The notes under the pieces are model-generated. The model made no database searches and was not told the origin of the DNA. It saw only the letters and a list, made by a program, of their open reading frames with translations. This document shows, one piece after another, positions 13,854 to 13,915 of a stretch of 13,915 bases of DNA. The DNA is from Nitrosopumilales archaeon. GTDB lineage: Archaea; Thermoproteota; Nitrososphaeria; Nitrososphaerales; Nitrososphaeraceae. The stretch is taken from positions 1 to 13,915 of the forward strand of contig WJXE01000026.1 of NCBI GenBank assembly GCA_009665115.1, in the 5' to 3' direction. Positions within the stretch are counted from its first letter, which is position 1, and each line of letters opens with the position of its first letter. The position numbers and the translations under genes were made by a program.

Positions 13854-13915
13854 ATGCAATCACGGTTCCTGTTTTATAGCATGTACCTGGCGGCCAAACT
13901 CTGGATATATAGGAT
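13854..13915 (+). CDS. Start of an ORF running off the window (partial)
   Basis: The ATG at 13854 opens a frame that stays open to the last base (20 complete codons: MQSRFLFYSMYLAAKLWIYR and on). The visible part is hydrophobic and aromatic with a few basic residues, and could be the start of a membrane segment. The main evidence that it is a gene is the TATA-like box about 27 bases upstream. Too little is visible to name it. Confidence 0.35.
   Translation, partial: MQSRFLFYSMYLAAKLWIYR

Overview
The window (roughly 40-45% G+C by eye) reads as chromosome of an archaeon, most likely a member of the Nitrososphaeria (Thaumarchaeota). The reasons are an archaeal/eukaryal-type prolyl-tRNA synthetase, the archaeal GTP-dependent dephospho-CoA kinase (DUF359), an archaeal myo-inositol-1-phosphate synthase for archaeal lipids, the F420 enzyme CofE, a Thi4-type thiazole synthase, and start codons that sit about 25-30 bases after TATA-like boxes with no room for a leader. 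No rRNA, tRNA, CRISPR array or intact insertion sequence was recognised.

Layout. Positions 1-1853 hold very small genes on the plus strand: a two-helix membrane protein, two tiny zinc ribbons, a Cys/His-rich peptide and an unknown protein of 86 residues, with a gene-poor stretch (610-1191) that carries a perfect 11-bp hairpin. At 1974-3642 on the minus strand lie an Mrp/NBP35-type Fe-S carrier ATPase and, overlapping its 3' end, a GTP-dependent dephospho-CoA kinase. The 3.7-4.2 kb interval looks empty, but it holds what appears to be a small gene broken by frameshifts. Next come ino1 (4235-5272), thi4 (5533-6345) followed at 49 bases by an archaemetzincin-like protein without the catalytic HExxH, and trxB (7393-8403).

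From 11182 down to 8388 the minus strand carries a SerB-like phosphatase, cofE, tusA and cysM. tusA and cysM overlap by ATGA, and cysM meets trxB tail to tail with a 16-bp overlap. The plus strand then holds a small four-cysteine protein (11642) and proS (11980-13437). The right end has about 400 bases without a gene and then the start of an ORF that runs off the window.

How the genes fit together (inference): sulfur and redox chemistry recurs. CysM makes cysteine, TusA can carry persulfide sulfur, TrxB reduces disulfides, Mrp handles Fe-S clusters, and Thi4 has a cysteine where self-sacrificing Thi4 enzymes lose their sulfur. The SerB-like enzyme would supply serine or compete for phosphoserine, a possible CysM substrate. 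CofE, the dephospho-CoA kinase and Thi4 make cofactors. Apart from the coupled pairs (mrp/kinase, tusA/cysM and probably thi4/metzincin-like), most genes have their own promoter.
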